Assembly: GCA_016217735.1 (NCBI GenBank)
Contig: JACRGQ010000053.1
Span: 1 to 38,795, forward strand
Origin: Nitrospinota bacterium
GTDB lineage: Bacteria; Nitrospinota_A; UBA7883; JACRGQ01
DNA length: 38,795 nt
Direction: 5' to 3'
How positions within the stretch are numbered: position 1 is the stretch's first letter; each line of letters starts with the position of its first letter. The notes under the pieces were generated by a model. That model did not search any database. It was not told where the DNA came from and was given only the letters and a program-made list of their open reading frames with translations. Both the position numbers and the translations under genes were made by a program. Of this stretch, positions 17,668-25,912 are shown one piece after another.

Positions 17668-18270
17668 ATGCCCCCACTGTTGAAGGAAACCGGTAAAAAA
17701 CCGGCAAAGTACCTCTGGGGATGCGGCGGCCTGATGGCCGTTTTTCTCGTGGGCGGGCTGCTGATGCTGGCGTACTGGCTCTCCCCGGGCCATCTGGTGA
17801 CCATGCTCAACGACGGCAATCCGGCAAAAAAGCGGTGGGCGGCCGATACGCTCATCGGCAAAGGAGCGGGTGCTGGCGCAACGGTGCTTGACGCGGCCGC
17901 CGACCCGTCGCTTGATCCGGAACTGCGCCGGATGGCTGTCTTCATCCTGGGCGAGATGCATTACACCGCTGCGGAACCGCGGCTCATCGCGCTGATGAAG
18001 GGGGGCGACGCGGTGTTGGGCGGACAGGCGGCCTTCGCGCTGGGGCGCATGGGGGATGACGCCGCGTTGCCGGAACTGTTAGGCGCGTATGACGGAGCGC
18101 CGAAAGGGCTCAAACTGAGAATACTGGCGGCGCTGGGTGAATTGGGAAATATGGGCGGCGCGGAGCTCTTGAAAAAAGAGGCGGCGCGCGCCGATGACGG
18201 CCTCATCCAGGACACCGCGCATCAGGCTGTGCTGAAGATGAAGGAAAAACACCCGGACTGCTGCGGCTGA
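17668..18270 (+). CDS. Membrane-anchored HEAT-repeat protein
   Basis: 200 residues. A single membrane segment at about residues 17-40 (YLWGCGGLMAVFLVGGLLMLAYW) follows a short Lys-rich start, so the rest should face the periplasm. Residues 50-195 form at least four HEAT or PBS-lyase-type helical repeats, such as DPELRRMAVFILGEM and GGQAAFALGRMGDDAALPEL. Such repeats bind other proteins. GGGAGGA lies before the ATG, and the gene starts two bases after the gltX stop. No catalytic motif is visible. It may be a scaffold in the envelope, perhaps connected with the bactofilin three genes later, but that is only a guess from proximity. Confidence 0.75.
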   Translation: MPPLLKETGKKPAKYLWGCGGLMAVFLVGGLLMLAYWLSPGHLVTMLNDGNPAKKRWAADTLIGKGAGAGATVLDAAADPSLDPELRRMAVFILGEMHYTAAEPRLIALMKGGDAVLGGQAAFALGRMGDDAALPELLGAYDGAPKGLKLRILAALGELGNMGGAELLKKEAARADDGLIQDTAHQAVLKMKEKHPDCCG

Positions 18271-18275
18271 CGGCA

Positions 18276-18647
18276 ATGATGATAATTTCGGATATCGATT
18301 ACCATTTCGTCCTGCCGCTCAGCATTGACGAGTTCTTCACCGCCAAAATGAAGAGCGACCTTGCCCTCATCATTCCCGACGTGCTGCTGCAATACCGCGC
18401 GGGGGTGAAGCGGCTCGACGTGGCGAAAAACCGGATTTACCTGCACGTCAGCGCGCCGCCGGATCAGCCGCCGAAAAAGATCGCCGAAGACATGATGTGG
18501 GAAACATCGTTGCGGCTGATCCGGGTGAACAACGAACTCAAAGGATTTGTCAGCGTGTTCGATGGCCGCATGTTCATCAAAACCGGCGCGAAGCCGACGA
18601 AAAAGCAGGTTAATGATTTTGTAACGCTTAGTAACACAGGCATTTAA
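18276..18647 (+). CDS. Y1 (IS200/IS605 TnpA)-like protein lacking catalytic residues
   Basis: 123 residues. I see no exact family name, but the whole chain can be laid on IS200-type TnpA transposases without large gaps. DYHFVLPL matches the opening strand, about 43 residues follow, then NRIYLHVSAPPDQPPKKIAEDMMWETSLRLIR lines up with the DHVHLLVS-PP...KG-SSR segment, and MFIKTGAKPTKKQVNDFV with FISTVG...V-YI. The catalytic HUH pair becomes Arg53-Ile-Tyr55 and the nucleophile Tyr becomes Phe115. If the alignment is right, the protein binds nucleic acid but cannot cut it, implying domestication or decay. Codon use and GC look like the neighbours, and the frame is intact. It starts five bases after the HEAT-repeat gene with a poor ribosome binding site. 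Fold assignment is inference and was not tested by a search. Confidence 0.5.
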   Translation: MMIISDIDYHFVLPLSIDEFFTAKMKSDLALIIPDVLLQYRAGVKRLDVAKNRIYLHVSAPPDQPPKKIAEDMMWETSLRLIRVNNELKGFVSVFDGRMFIKTGAKPTKKQVNDFVTLSNTGI

Positions 18648-18690
18648 CCGTGTGACACTGACGATTTTTTATTCCGTTTTTCCCCATTGC

Positions 18691-18699
18691 TGATATACT
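18691..18699 (+). promoter_or_regulatory. Extended -10 promoter of the bactofilin gene
   Basis: TGATATACT matches the extended -10 form TGnTATAAT in eight of nine bases. There is no good -35 box, as expected for this class. Transcription would begin near 18706, just ahead of the AAAAGGGG ribosome binding site at 18711-18718. Confidence 0.45.
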
Positions 18700-18723
18700 A
18701 TAAAAAAATTAAAAGGGGTGGTC

Positions 18724-19146
18724 ATGAGCAATAAAAAAATGGTTGACCAAGGGCAAATCCGGGCATTTCTTGGCGATGGCACCGAGTTTGAAGGGCTGTT
18801 GAGTTTCGACGGCACGGTTCGCATTGACGGCCGGTTCAAAGGGGAAATACAGACCAACGACACCCTCATCATCGGCGAAAGCGGCCATATCGAGGCCGAA
18901 GTGAAGGCTGGCTACTGCATCATCATGGGCAGCATGGTGGGGAACGTCAGGGCGGCCGGCAAGGTGGAAATCGCCAACACCGGCAAAATCACCGGCAATA
19001 TTTTCACCCCCGCGCTCACCGTACAGGAGGGGGGCGTGATCGAGGGGAGTATTTCCATGAAGAAGGAAGCCGATCAGCCCCACAAGGCGGTACCCCCGCG
19101 AGATGTGGCCTCCAAACCGGCCGTGGCGGATCAACGCCCGCACTAA
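18724..19146 (+). CDS. Bactofilin (polymer-forming cytoskeletal protein)
   Basis: 140 residues from the ATG at 18724; a GTG at 18718 is in frame but overlaps the ribosome binding site AAAAGGGG. Bactofilins form nucleotide-free filaments on the inner membrane that shape cells or place cell-wall enzymes. The beta-helical core (residues 14-112) shows the typical turns: FEGLLSFDGTVRIDGRFKG, LIIGESGHIEAEV, GYCIIMGSMVGNVRA and KVEIANTGKITGNIFTPAL. Both ends are short, polar and probably disordered. It has its own promoter and intrinsic terminator, so it can be expressed separately from the synthetase genes. No peptidoglycan hydrolase gene is adjacent, unlike in many bactofilin loci. Confidence 0.93.
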   Translation: MSNKKMVDQGQIRAFLGDGTEFEGLLSFDGTVRIDGRFKGEIQTNDTLIIGESGHIEAEVKAGYCIIMGSMVGNVRAAGKVEIANTGKITGNIFTPALTVQEGGVIEGSISMKKEADQPHKAVPPRDVASKPAVADQRPH

Positions 19147-19168
19147 TTGTTGTTCTTTTTGGATTGAT

Positions 19169-19200
19169 AAAGGCTGGCATCCGCCGGCCTTTTTTATTTT
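19169..19200 (+). terminator. Intrinsic terminator after the bactofilin gene
   Basis: A ten-pair stem (AAAGGCTGGC at 19169-19178 with GCCGGCCTTT at 19183-19192, one G-T pair) has an ATCC loop and runs into a T-rich tail. It lies 22 bases after the stop codon. Confidence 0.88.
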
Positions 19201-19242
19201 GTCTCCGTACCATTTGCGCGGCATACTGGTGGCAGTCCTTGA

Positions 19243-19318
19243 GCGCCCGTAGCTCAAAGGATAGAGCGACTGACTTCGGATCAGTAGGTTGGGGGTTCGA
19301 GTCCCTCCGGGCGCACCA
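19243..19318 (+). tRNA. tRNA-Arg, anticodon TCG
   Basis: 76 bases with CCA encoded. Acceptor arms GCGCCCG (19243-19249) and CGGGCGC (19308-19314) pair fully. The D arm is GCTC/GAGC. The anticodon stem ACTGA/TCAGT encloses CTTCGGA, so the anticodon is TCG, reading CGA. The T arm GGGGG/CCCTC has one G-T pair and the normal TTCGAGT loop. Its 3' end is repeated at 19485-19505. Confidence 0.97.
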
Positions 19319-19357
19319 ATAAATAACCGGTTCATTCTTGAACCGGTTATTTATTGG
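19316..19357 (+). terminator. Long perfect hairpin beginning in the tRNA CCA end
   Basis: Nineteen perfect pairs: CCAATAAATAACCGGTTCA (19316-19334) with its complement at 19339-19357, closed by TTCT. The stem uses the tRNA's own CCA bases. TTTGTT follows. Its position and the weak T-tail suggest a terminator or processing signal for the tRNA transcript. Similar stems directly after tRNA genes occur in other proteobacteria (from memory). Confidence 0.7.
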
Positions 19358-19358
19358 T

Positions 19359-19505
19359 TTGTTCACGGGACTCGAAGCGAACGAGCGGCCCGACCGGAGA
19401 GGGAGGGCATTTTGCACGTGATGTGCAAAATAGCGAGTGAGGCGGGCCGTGCAAGCCGGAGCGTGATGCGACGGCGCGTGTGGCCGAGTCCCTCCGGGCG
19501 CGCCA
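19359..19505 (+). other. Folded element ending in a second copy of the tRNA 3' end
   Basis: Three nested stems are visible. The outer GGGACTCG (19367-19374) pairs with CGAGTCCC (19485-19492). The middle CGGCCCG (19386-19392) pairs with CGGGCCG (19443-19449). The inner ATTTTGCAC (19409-19417) pairs with GTGCAAAAT (19423-19431) around GTGAT. No protein-coding frame is credible; the long frames here are antisense to the tRNA. The right edge is the duplicated tRNA 3' end. It could be a structured RNA or a small tRNA-targeting mobile element. Confidence 0.65.
19485..19505 (+). repeat. Partial duplicate of the tRNA-Arg 3' end
   Basis: CGAGTCCCTCCGGGCGC (19485-19501) is identical to 19298-19314 of the tRNA. 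The final bases read GCCA, where the tRNA has ACCA. Direct repeats of a tRNA 3' end are the usual footprint of integration at a tRNA attachment site. No integrase gene lies within the 187-base interval. Confidence 0.85.
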
Positions 19506-19541
19506 TTCATGATTGGCGGTGATGTCAATATGGGCCATCTT

Positions 19542-19549
19542 GACTTTTG
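19542..19549. repeat. Target site duplication, left copy
   Basis: GACTTTTG directly abuts the left inverted repeat of the element at 19550-19700 and is repeated exactly at its right edge (19701-19708). Confidence 0.85.
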
Positions 19550-19700
19550 GGTAGTGGGTCAGTTTGAATTATCCCGTTTTTTTCCTCCCCTTGCAGTGCA
19601 AGGGGAGGTGCAGGAGGGGTTAAAAACCTCCCCTGTATCCCCTCCTTGCAAAGGAGGGGACTACTCTGTTACCAAGTTAATTTCAAACTGACCCACTACC
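19550..19700. mobile_element. 151-bp MITE with 19-bp terminal inverted repeats
   Basis: GGTAGTGGGTCAGTTTGAA (19550-19568) is a perfect inverted copy of 19682-19700. GACTTTTG occurs immediately outside both ends, an 8-bp target duplication. The element encodes nothing. Inside are two more palindromes: CCTCCCCTTGCA, G, TGCAAGGGGAGG (19584-19608) and TCCCCTCCTT, GCA, AAGGAGGGGA (19638-19660). Perfect ends and perfect target duplication point to a recent insertion, moved by a transposase encoded elsewhere. Several IS families make 8-bp duplications, so I do not assign the parent. Confidence 0.9.
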
Positions 19701-19708
19701 GACTTTTG
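19701..19708. repeat. Target site duplication, right copy
   Basis: GACTTTTG, identical to 19542-19549, directly follows the right inverted repeat of the MITE. It lies 43 bases before the sensor kinase start. Confidence 0.85.
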
Positions 19709-19751
19709 TCATCCATTCCGCGTTTTCCGCTTGTTCTGATAGAATAAACCG

Positions 19752-21605
19752 GTGGAGAGGCTTGAGAATTCCGACATTAAAAAAGTCATCTGGGTTCTGT
19801 TCGCCGTCTGGACCGCCGGCATCGGCCTCGCGCTTGCCGCGGAATTCCAGCATCACCTTAACGCCGCGCGCGAGTTGGCCCGCGCCGAGGTGAGGACGCA
19901 GTACGACTGGATGGTCACTCTCCGCTCGTGGCTTGCCTCGCATGGCGGCGTCTACGTGCCGATGACGGAGCGGACACCATCAAACCCCTGGCTGGACGTG
20001 CCGGAGAAGAACATCCGGACGCCATCGGGAAAGAAGCTGACGCTGATGAACCCCGCTTACGTAACCCGCCAGATATACGCCGAGTTCTACGATAAAATAG
20101 GGATGAAAGGGCATCTCACCAGCCTCATGCCGCTCAACCCGAACAACGGGCCGGACGAATGGGAACGCGCGGGGCTGGAGGAGTTTAAAAAAGGCTCCAT
20201 CGAAAAATTCGAGTTCGCCGACATCGGCGGCATACAGCACCTGCGCCTCATGCGCCCGCTTTTCGTGGAAAAATCCTGCGTCCCGTGCCACGAGAAACAG
20301 GGGTACAAGCTGGGGGATATCAGGGGAGGCCTGAGCCTTTCCGTGCCGGCGGAAAAATTTTTCGTGCAAGCGCGGGAAGGGATACGGAACAGCCTGTTGA
20401 CCTATGCCGCCATCTGGCTGGCCGGGGCGGCGGCGCTTTACCTATTCTCGCTGCAGATGCTCAAAGGCGCGCGCGAGCGGATGCTCATGCAAAATGAAAA
20501 CACGCGGCTGGCGGGCGCGGTGATGCACGCCGCCGACGCGGTTGTCATCACCGACGCCGAAGGGAACATCGAATACGCCAACCCGGCATTCGAGGAAGTA
20601 ACCGGCTACCGCGTGGACGAAGTCCGCGGCAAGAATCCGCGCGTGCTTAAAAGCGGCCGCCATGACCGCGCGTTCTACGAAGATATGTGGCGGACCATCA
20701 AGGCGGGCCGGGTTTGGCGCGACAAGATCATCAACCGAAAGAAAGACGGCTCCCTCTACGATGAGGAAATGACCATATCGCCCATTGCGAACGCGGCCGG
20801 CGCGGTTGTGAACTTTGTCGCGGTGAAGCGCGACATTACCCGTGAGACCGCCCTGCAAAAATCCCGCGCTTATTTCACCGACATCACCGCGCACGAGCTC
20901 CGCACCCCGCTGGCGAAACTGCATCTGGCGGAAAACCTGCTCAAGCAGTTCGAGACCGCCAATCCTGGAGGGCAGTTGGGGGATGTGCGCGGCGCGCTGC
21001 TCGAATCAATGACATTGTTCGACCGGATCGTCAATGCCACCGCCCTGATTTCAGACATGACCCGGACCGGCGCCGAAAGGCCGTTCGTCAGGGATTTTAT
21101 TTACTACGACATCTCGGCGGCGCTGGAAACCGCGCAGGCCAATATTGGGGACGCGCGGCGTAATATCAAGGTGGAGGCCGACATGGCCGGACTCCCGCGC
21201 CATGCCGTCGTGATGGGAAACCGCGGCATGATTCAGCAGGCGCTGGACGAAGTGCTTTCCAACGCCATTAAATTCACTCCGGATGGCAAAGCCATCCGCG
21301 TCCGGGCATATTCCGGCGGCGGTTCGATCCGCATCGAGGTGGCGGACGAAGGGAAGGGGATACCTGAAGACAAGCTGCGGGATGTGTTCACTCCCTACTT
21401 CTCCCTTGAAAACCCCCTAACCCACTCGACGGGCCGCTATAAATTCCGGGGCGGCGGGCTGGGGCTGGGGCTGACCATGGCCAAACTGATAATGGAATAC
21501 CACAACGGCACACTGGTAATCGGCAACCGGCCCGACCGCGCGGGAACGCTGGTTGCGTTGAGTTTCCCCCTGGCTTCCGACGAGATGCCGCCAACGGCGG
21601 CGTAA
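19752..21605 (+). CDS. Heme-binding (Tll0287-like) PAS sensor histidine kinase
   Basis: 617 residues. Membrane segments at about 12-30 and 217-238 enclose a periplasmic domain with Cys176-Val-Pro-Cys179-His180, a c-type heme site in a region that resembles Tll0287/DUF3365 domains (CHEKQGYKLGDIRGGLS). A PAS domain follows (about 252-365, VITDAEGNIEYANPAFEEVTGY). The dimerisation helix has the phosphoacceptor in TAHELRTPL near 380. The ATPase shows the N box EVLSNAIKFTP, a G1 box DEGKGIP and G2 GGGLGLGLTMAK. The role is probably redox, NO or O2 sensing at the membrane. The start is a GTG with no Shine-Dalgarno; an extended -10 (TGATAGAAT, 19737-19745) ends seven bases earlier, so the message may be leaderless. 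No response regulator is adjacent. Confidence 0.88.
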   Translation: MERLENSDIKKVIWVLFAVWTAGIGLALAAEFQHHLNAARELARAEVRTQYDWMVTLRSWLASHGGVYVPMTERTPSNPWLDVPEKNIRTPSGKKLTLMNPAYVTRQIYAEFYDKIGMKGHLTSLMPLNPNNGPDEWERAGLEEFKKGSIEKFEFADIGGIQHLRLMRPLFVEKSCVPCHEKQGYKLGDIRGGLSLSVPAEKFFVQAREGIRNSLLTYAAIWLAGAAALYLFSLQMLKGARERMLMQNENTRLAGAVMHAADAVVITDAEGNIEYANPAFEEVTGYRVDEVRGKNPRVLKSGRHDRAFYEDMWRTIKAGRVWRDKIINRKKDGSLYDEEMTISPIANAAGAVVNFVAVKRDITRETALQKSRAYFTDITAHELRTPLAKLHLAENLLKQFETANPGGQLGDVRGALLESMTLFDRIVNATALISDMTRTGAERPFVRDFIYYDISAALETAQANIGDARRNIKVEADMAGLPRHAVVMGNRGMIQQALDEVLSNAIKFTPDGKAIRVRAYSGGGSIRIEVADEGKGIPEDKLRDVFTPYFSLENPLTHSTGRYKFRGGGLGLGLTMAKLIMEYHNGTLVIGNRPDRAGTLVALSFPLASDEMPPTAA

Positions 21606-21616
21606 GGGAAAAAGAG

Positions 21617-21886
21617 TTACGGGCCTTCGGCCGGTTTCACCATCTCGAGCGCCACCGCTATCGCCACGCCGTCCGGCTCGATGATGAATACCGCCTCGTT
21701 TGGCCGGTCTATTTTTTTGACTTTATACTTCTTGTCAAACCAAATAACGTACCCGCTTTTCTCGATGGCATCCATCTTCTCCTCGCGGTTTGTGCAGGCA
21801 ACGGCAAAGACAAGAACTGTCAGCCCCGTGAAAAGCAGGCGGCGCGGCGGCGTTTTCCTTATAAATCCAAAAAAGATATTTAACAT
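21617..21886 (-). CDS. Small putative lipoprotein or anchored protein
   Basis: 89 residues from the ATG at 21886, which I prefer over an ATG at 21904 because it puts a basic start (FIRKTPPRR) right before a hydrophobic stretch, LLFTGLTVLVFAVAC. The Cys after AVA could be a lipidation site, although Ala at -3 is not the best lipobox. The mature part is about 55 residues, with alternating polar and hydrophobic residues (YVIWFDKKYKVKKI, EAVFIIEPDGVAIAVALE), probably a small beta fold. No family recognised. It converges on the sensor kinase gene with an 11-base gap. Confidence 0.5.
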   Translation of the reverse strand: MLNIFFGFIRKTPPRRLLFTGLTVLVFAVACTNREEKMDAIEKSGYVIWFDKKYKVKKIDRPNEAVFIIEPDGVAIAVALEMVKPAEGP

Positions 21887-22078
21887 TAACTCAGTATCAC
21901 ACATTTTGCGGAAAAAATCCAATTGCAATAAACATCTCAAGTAGATAGAAACATTTCAACGTGTTGTTTGTAATTTTAAAATGTAACGTTAAGAACCTGA
22001 AAAAATACAAATATTTCTGTGCCGTTTGCCCGGAAACGGATATTATTGGCGGGGATGAAAAATGGGGTTGCGTAACCG

Positions 22079-22606
22079 ATGATTGGCAAACAGGTTATTC
22101 TCGGCTTGATGATCGGCGTCTCCGCCACGGTGGCGGTGGTCGGCCTTGGCGTCGGTTATTTCGGACTGGGGAAGCCGCGCGGAGGAGAACGATCCCCCGC
22201 GCCAGCGGAAGTCCACGCGCCCGCTCCGTCCAAGGCGGCGACGATAACCCTGTCCGGCCAGTTCAAAAAAGACCTCGCCAAGCACCCCGTTTTCGTATTG
22301 GGTGATCGCCCCATACCCTTTGAGGCGGACGAAGAGGAGCAGAAATCGTTTCTCGCCGGAGGGACTGTCGAGATCGTTTCGCTTGATGGTGACGTGGTCG
22401 CGTCCGGCGATATCGCGGAGAACGGCACGTTTACCCTCAAAATCCCCCCTGCCCCCAAATATATCGTCCGCGCCAAAAACGATGTGGTGTCGGTCAGCTA
22501 TGCGGTGATAACCGGCGGCCTTCCCGACATGAAACAAATCCCCGCCGCCCGGACGGATGCCCCGAAAAGCGGCGGAGCCGGCCACGGCGGGACGGCCGCG
22601 CACTGA
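22079..22606 (+). CDS. Membrane-anchored protein with a beta-sandwich-like domain
   Basis: 175 residues. An N-terminal hydrophobic helix (residues 5-29, VILGLMIGVSATVAVVGLGVGYFGL) anchors or exports it. A Pro/Ala-rich linker (38-52) leads to a domain at about 55-150 in which GTVEIVSLDGDVVASGDIAENGTFTLKIP resembles carboxypeptidase-regulatory or Ig-type repeats that give strand pairs. The tail is Gly/His-rich (GGAGHGGTAAH) and could bind metal weakly. The ATG has no clear Shine-Dalgarno. No specific family is recognised. It lies 60 bases before the ABC binding-protein gene, which has a candidate promoter of its own. Confidence 0.6.
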   Translation: MIGKQVILGLMIGVSATVAVVGLGVGYFGLGKPRGGERSPAPAEVHAPAPSKAATITLSGQFKKDLAKHPVFVLGDRPIPFEADEEEQKSFLAGGTVEIVSLDGDVVASGDIAENGTFTLKIPPAPKYIVRAKNDVVSVSYAVITGGLPDMKQIPAARTDAPKSGGAGHGGTAAH

Positions 22607-22666
22607 ATTTTCAGTTCCGCCGATTTTCGTCATGGGCGTGGGTTATCGGGGTACAATCCGGGTTTA

Positions 22667-24193
<1,527 letters not shown>

Positions 24194-24194
24194 G

Positions 24195-25118
24195 ATGCAA
24201 CGGTATATGACATCGCGGCTGGCAATGCTCCTGCCAACGTTGTTTGGCGTGGTGACCGCCGTTTTCCTCGTCATCCACCTTATTCCCGGCGACCCGGTGG
24301 AGGCAATGCTGGGGGAGTCGGCGATGGCGGCGGAGAAAGAGGCGCTGCGGCAAGAGTTGGGGCTGGATCGCCCGCTTCTTACGCAGTACGGCGGCTATCT
24401 CGCGGGGCTGGCGCGGGGCGATCTCGGCGCCAGCATCGCCACGCGGCGGCCGGTATTTGTTGAGATCGCGGCCCGCTGGCCCGCAACGCTGGAGCTGGCG
24501 GCGGCGGCGCTGCTGCTGGCGGCGTTGACCGCCGTTCCGCTTGGCGTATTGGCGGCGGCGCGGCGCGGCGGCGCGCTGGATAACGCGACTCTTTTCTTTT
24601 CCCTCATCGGCGCGGCGGTGCCGGCGTTCTGGCTGGGGCCGCTGCTCATCATTGTTTTTTCCATCGGGCTGGCGTGGCTGCCGGTGTCGGGCCGCGATGG
24701 CGCCGCCAGCATCATCCTCCCGGCGGTGACATTGGGCGCGGGGATGGCCGCCATCCTGCTCCGGCTCACCCGGAGCGCGGTGCTGGAGGCGGCGGAGGAT
24801 GACTACGTCCGCGCCGCGCGGGCGCGGGGCCTGCCGGAGTGGCGGGTTTACCTGAAGCACGCGCTGGGGAACGCGCTGTTGCCGGTGGTGACCATGATGG
24901 GCCTGCAGCTCGGCGCGCTTCTTTCCGGCGCGGTGATAACCGAGACCATCTTTTCGTGGCCCGGCGTGGGGCGGCTGATGATCGAGGCGATTGAGAAGCG
25001 CGACTATCCGCTGGTGCAGGGGTGCGTGCTGAACATCGCCCTCTGTTATGTTTTTGCCAACTTCGCCGTGGATATTCTCTACGCATGGCTCGACCCCCGG
25101 ATACGGTTGGAACGGTGA
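24195..25118 (+). CDS. ABC transporter permease, DppB/OppB type
   Basis: 307 residues with six membrane segments. The N-terminal MTSRLAMLLPTLFGVVTAVFLVIHLIPGDPV is typical of the DppB group. The EAA loop that docks the ATPase is near residues 198-222 (DYVRAARARGLPEWRVYLKHALGNALLP). Length fits (about 305-340). The ATG is two bases after the binding-protein stop, and its own stop overlaps the next gene by one base (TGATG), so the three are one operon. It forms the channel together with the DppC-type partner. Confidence 0.95.
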   Translation: MQRYMTSRLAMLLPTLFGVVTAVFLVIHLIPGDPVEAMLGESAMAAEKEALRQELGLDRPLLTQYGGYLAGLARGDLGASIATRRPVFVEIAARWPATLELAAAALLLAALTAVPLGVLAAARRGGALDNATLFFSLIGAAVPAFWLGPLLIIVFSIGLAWLPVSGRDGAASIILPAVTLGAGMAAILLRLTRSAVLEAAEDDYVRAARARGLPEWRVYLKHALGNALLPVVTMMGLQLGALLSGAVITETIFSWPGVGRLMIEAIEKRDYPLVQGCVLNIALCYVFANFAVDILYAWLDPRIRLER

Positions 25119-25912
25119 TGAAACTGAAAGCCGGGTTTTTCCTGCTGGCGTTTTTCGGGGCGGTTGCCGCCGCCGCGCCGCTGATCGCCCCATACAGCCC
25201 GTACGCGCAAGACCTGTTGCGCGGCCTCGACGCCCCCACCGCCGCGCACCCGATGGGGCTTGACCTGCTGGGACGCGATATATTGAGCCGCGTCATGTAC
25301 GGCGCGCGGGTCTCATTCGCCGCCGGGTTCACGGTGATTGCCGTCAGCGGCCTCATCGGCGTGTTGATGGGCGGCATGGCCGCGGTATGGGGCGGGCGGA
25401 CGGATATGCTGCTGATGCGCGTTGTCGACGTGGCGCAGGCGTTCCCCGGCATCCTTCTCGCCATCGCCGTGATGGCGGTGCTGGGGCCGGGCTTCGGCAA
25501 CCTGCTCATCGCGCTCTGCCTCACCGGCTGGGCCGGTTTCGCGCGGCTGACGCGGGGGCAGATTCTATCGCTGCGCGAGCGGGAGTATGTGACGGCGGCG
25601 GTGGCGGCGGGGGCGGGAAAATGGCGCATCCTGACGCGCCACCTGCTGCCGAACGCCGCCGCGCCGCTGCTGGTGGAGGCCGCCTTCGGCGTGGCCTCGG
25701 TGATCGTGGCGGAAGCGGGCCTAAGCTTCCTCGGCCTCGGCGTGCAGCCCCCCGCGCCGAGTTGGGGCTCGATGCTGAACGAAGGACGCGCCTTCCTGCT
25801 GATCGCGCCGCGCCTCACCGTTTTTCCCGGCCTCTGCCTCATGCTGCTGGCGCTGGCGGTGACGCTGGTGGGGGACGCCCTGCGCGACCGCCTCGACGTG
25901 AAACGCCGCTAA
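25118..25912 (+). CDS. ABC transporter permease, DppC/OppC type
   Basis: 264 residues from the ATG at 25118; the frame is open earlier inside the preceding gene. The start of the mature pattern is normal (first membrane segment 5-22, then SPYAQDLLRGLDAPTAAHPMGLDLLGRDILSRVMYGAR). The EAA loop is near residues 162-186 (REREYVTAAVAAGAGKWRILTRHLLPNAAAPLL), followed by VIVAEAGLSFLGLGVQPPAPSWG, a hallmark of DppC proteins. No ATP-binding subunit gene follows, although one or two usually do. The ATPases must be elsewhere, or the system borrows them. Confidence 0.95.
   Translation: MKLKAGFFLLAFFGAVAAAAPLIAPYSPYAQDLLRGLDAPTAAHPMGLDLLGRDILSRVMYGARVSFAAGFTVIAVSGLIGVLMGGMAAVWGGRTDMLLMRVVDVAQAFPGILLAIAVMAVLGPGFGNLLIALCLTGWAGFARLTRGQILSLREREYVTAAVAAGAGKWRILTRHLLPNAAAPLLVEAAFGVASVIVAEAGLSFLGLGVQPPAPSWGSMLNEGRAFLLIAPRLTVFPGLCLMLLALAVTLVGDALRDRLDVKRR

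Noticed and set aside
19298-19505. Integrated prophage or genomic island at the tRNA gene
   Set aside because: The interval between the two tRNA 3'-end copies is only 187 bases and holds no integrase or other gene, so it is at most a minimal element or a remnant.
19016-19528. 170-residue minus-strand frame over the tRNA-Arg region
   Set aside because: It contains RRDSNPQPTDPKSVAL, the familiar antisense translation of a tRNA gene, which is often wrongly annotated as a protein.
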